A stretch of DNA of 5,848 bases from Anaerolineae bacterium (GTDB taxonomy: Bacteria > Chloroflexota > Anaerolineae > Anaerolineales > E44-bin32), in contig JAUVOZ010000128.1 in assembly GCA_030598885.1 (NCBI GenBank), positions 1 through 5,848 on the forward strand, in the 5' to 3' direction. Below the pieces are notes generated by a model. That model saw nothing but the letters and a program-made list of their open reading frames with translations, was not told the DNA's origin and did not search any database. This document shows, in pieces, positions 4,770-5,848 of this stretch; within the stretch, counting starts at the first letter, position 1, and every line of letters starts with the position of its first letter. The position numbers were made by a program, and so were the translations under genes.

Positions 4770-5495
4770 CTATTGTCGCCTAGCTGGCTTGGCGGACAAA
4801 GGTTGAGGGGTGTAGATAGGTTCATTTCGAGCAATCGGTTTCGGAACTGGTCGTACCGGACGGGAAACTCTCGACGGACGACGTGACTCACCGGTTCTCT
4901 TGGTGGAAGGAGTAGCACGCGGTTGCCGAACACGAAACGGTGGTCGCACTGCTTCTAGTGATAATAAGCGCTCACCATTCAATGTGAAAGTGCCGATGAT
5001 TAGCACTCTGATCAGCCATACCAGGATCGCCACAAAGATCGGAACAGCACTTAGCAGAGCCTCTCTTCCAACCAGCTCATTGCCCAGTCCTTGGTGACCG
5101 ATCAAGGCCAGGGAAATCGACCACCAAGTCAGCATGGCGTTCATGGTTGCCGCCAGGAACCACGCACCGAGCAGATACCAGACTCCGATGGGTTCGTGTT
5201 CGCCTCGCTCTGAGGTGAATAGGCGGGCAATGCCAGAGAAGTCCATGCTGCAAAACGCCAAGGCAAGGATTGTGGACCAGCGAATCCCCGCGAATCCCAA
5301 ATCCCCGAGTAAGTCGCCAAGAGCGAATTCGGTTGTACCATAATTGAAAATCTCGAAGGCGATCAGAGCGCCGAAGATGATGAGGACAAGTATTGAGCCG
5401 CGCTGAATCGGTAGGCGATTGATGAACTGGCGAACGGTGGCCCCAAAGTCAATCCTTGTTGCGCTGATGCGGGTGGGTGGAGATATTGCCGACAT
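4770..5495 (-). CDS. Four-helix membrane protein of unknown function with Arg/Pro-rich C-terminal tail
   Basis: I do not recognise a characterised family. The 241-residue product has a basic N-terminus (1-33), four likely membrane segments (about 34-52 SILVLIIFGALIAFEIF; 72-92 RWSTILALAFCSMDFSGI; 104-133 GVWYLLGAWFLAATMNAML and onward; 147-170 LLSAVPIFVAILVWLIRVLI), and a tail (171-241) with 14 Arg, 3 Lys and 13 Pro that is probably cytoplasmic. The loop YGTTEFALGDLLGDLGF after the first helix looks like a conserved feature, but this cannot be tested here. AGGAGG on the - strand (5502-5507) lies six bases before the ATG, so the start is firm. It is the first gene of an operon with the lytic transglycosylase, which suggests a shared envelope role. 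Its promoter carries two LexA-box-like operators. It could belong to an integrated mobile element; no other mobility gene is visible. Confidence 0.88.
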   Translation of the reverse strand: MSAISPPTRISATRIDFGATVRQFINRLPIQRGSILVLIIFGALIAFEIFNYGTTEFALGDLLGDLGFAGIRWSTILALAFCSMDFSGIARLFTSERGEHEPIGVWYLLGAWFLAATMNAMLTWWSISLALIGHQGLGNELVGREALLSAVPIFVAILVWLIRVLIIGTFTLNGERLLSLEAVRPPFRVRQPRATPSTKRTGESRRPSRVSRPVRPVPKPIARNEPIYTPQPLSAKPARRQ

Positions 5496-5501
5496 AACTA
5501 G

Positions 5502-5507
5502 CCTCCT
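5502..5507 (-). promoter_or_regulatory. Ribosome binding site of the membrane-protein gene
   Basis: The - strand reads AGGAGG here, six bases before the ATG at 5495. It fixes that start and contrasts with the weak site of the downstream gene, which supports translational coupling. Confidence 0.85.
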
Positions 5508-5510
5508 ATG

Positions 5511-5524
5511 CGAACAAAAGTTCT
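5511..5524. promoter_or_regulatory. LexA-box-like operator, promoter-proximal (downstream of the predicted transcription start)
   Basis: CGAACAAAAGTTCT contains GAAC-N4-GTTC, the core of the Gram-positive (Bacillus-type) SOS box. With transcription predicted to start near 5529 on the - strand, this site covers roughly +5 to +18. Its centre is 30 bp, about three helical turns, from that of the second copy at 5541-5554. LexA is the most likely but unproven ligand. Confidence 0.65.
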
Positions 5525-5535
5525 ATCACATCGGC

Positions 5536-5564
5536 AGTATAGAACAAATGTTCTCTTTTGTCAA
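5536..5564 (-). promoter_or_regulatory. Strong sigma-70/A-type promoter of the membrane protein - transglycosylase operon
   Basis: Read on the - strand, TTGACA (5564-5559, exact -35) and TATACT (5541-5536, five of six -10 bases) are separated by exactly 17 bp. Transcription should start near 5529, giving a leader of about 34 bases before the ATG at 5495. This is the only near-consensus promoter in the window, which fits a promoter that is strong by itself and held down by a repressor bound to the overlapping palindromes. Confidence 0.85.
5541..5554. promoter_or_regulatory. LexA-box-like operator inside the promoter spacer
   Basis: AGAACAAATGTTCT is a palindrome with six-base perfect arms and an AA centre, again containing GAAC-N4-GTTC. 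It fills the stretch between the -35 and -10 boxes and touches the -10, so a bound dimer would exclude RNA polymerase. It fits the Bacillus SOS consensus (CGAACRNRYGTTYG) in the core and spacing, with A/T instead of C/G at the outermost bases. Confidence 0.7.
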
Positions 5565-5746
5565 GTGCCATAATCTTGCCTTTCTAGGAAGTCGGTGACA
5601 GAGATTTCGAGTTTAGGATGAGTGGGGAATTTGCTGAGTCGGATTAATGATGTACGACCGCATTCCCTGCATGAGATTGATGAAAAAAGGCAGCCATCAG
5701 CAGGAAGAGGGAATATTTGTAGGATGTGGGCTTTGCTATGGTCTGG

Positions 5747-5848
5747 TTAACCGCGCCTCGCTTGCTTTCCCCCTGTATAGACCCAAATCAACGCTACGCT
5801 AACCGCTATCACCGGCAGGATTACAAGACCAGCTTCAGGACCGAAGGC
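5747..5848 (-). CDS. C-terminal fragment of a membrane protein (5' part outside window)
   Basis: The - strand is open from the window edge for 33 codons to a TAA at 5749-5747. The peptide starts AFGPEAGLVILPVIA, continues as one hydrophobic segment ending LIWVY and closes with a basic tail (TGGKQARRG). This is the pattern of a last membrane helix followed by a positively charged cytoplasmic end. The FGPEAGL... ending reminds me of the C-termini of CPBP (CAAX-type) intramembrane proteases, but the catalytic motifs would be outside the window, so that identification is weak. It is read in the same direction as the operon to its left, 250 bases away, but that operon has its own promoter. Confidence 0.5.
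   Translation of the reverse strand, partial: AFGPEAGLVILPVIAVSVALIWVYTGGKQARRG

Noticed and set aside
5625..5667. GGGAAT (5625-5630) and ATTCCC (5662-5667) as a hairpin or operator
   Set aside because: Six pairs around a 31-base loop are weak and likely by chance.
5680..5705. T6 on the - strand after GGCTGCC as a terminator for the gene at the right edge
   Set aside because: No convincing stem precedes the T run; GGCTGCC has no partner of useful length nearby.
5647..5802. Forward 51-codon reading frame at the right edge
   Set aside because: No ribosome binding site, no recognisable features, and it overlaps the more plausible leftward membrane-protein end.

Overview
The window is a chromosomal segment of moderate GC from a bacterium that is most likely a member of the Chloroflexota (Anaerolineae-like). 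No single gene proves this. It rests on the style of the ribosomal proteins, an acidic N-terminal extension on NusG, a lytic transglycosylase with IESCG and LC signatures that I associate with this phylum, and Bacillus-type GAAC-N4-GTTC operators, which I recall being reported as the LexA target in Dehalococcoides.

Left part (1-3974, + strand): the 3' end of a tRNA (probably Trp) is followed by the conserved block secE - nusG - rplK (L11) - rplA (L1) - rplJ (L10) - rplL (L7/L12). SecE belongs to the protein translocon, NusG is the transcription elongation factor that couples RNA polymerase to the ribosome, and the other four build the L1 and L10/L12 stalks of the large subunit. The gaps between genes carry RNA regulation. 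Two near-identical folds that mimic the 23S rRNA L1-binding site lie just before rplK and just before rplA. An L10 leader with a kink-turn core and an intrinsic attenuator fills the 214-nt gap before rplJ. These should let L1 and the L10-L12 complex adjust their own synthesis. The rpoB and rpoC genes, which often follow rplL, are absent; rplL instead faces a gene on the opposite strand across a 12-bp perfect hairpin.

Right part (3981-5564, - strand): a two-gene operon is read leftwards. The first gene (5495 to 4770) encodes a four-helix membrane protein of unknown function with a long Arg/Pro-rich tail. Three bases downstream lies a membrane-anchored SLT-type lytic transglycosylase (4766 to 3981). 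Its promoter is nearly ideal for the housekeeping sigma factor (TTGACA, 17 bp, TATACT). It is overlapped by two GAAC-N4-GTTC palindromes with centres 30 bp apart, so DNA-damage (LexA/SOS) control of a cell-envelope operon is the most interesting hypothesis in the window.

Right edge (5565-5848): about 180 bases without a convincing gene, then the last 33 codons of a leftward membrane protein cut by the window end. Apart from these, no gene-free stretch exceeds about 215 bases. I see no CRISPR array, insertion sequence or origin.
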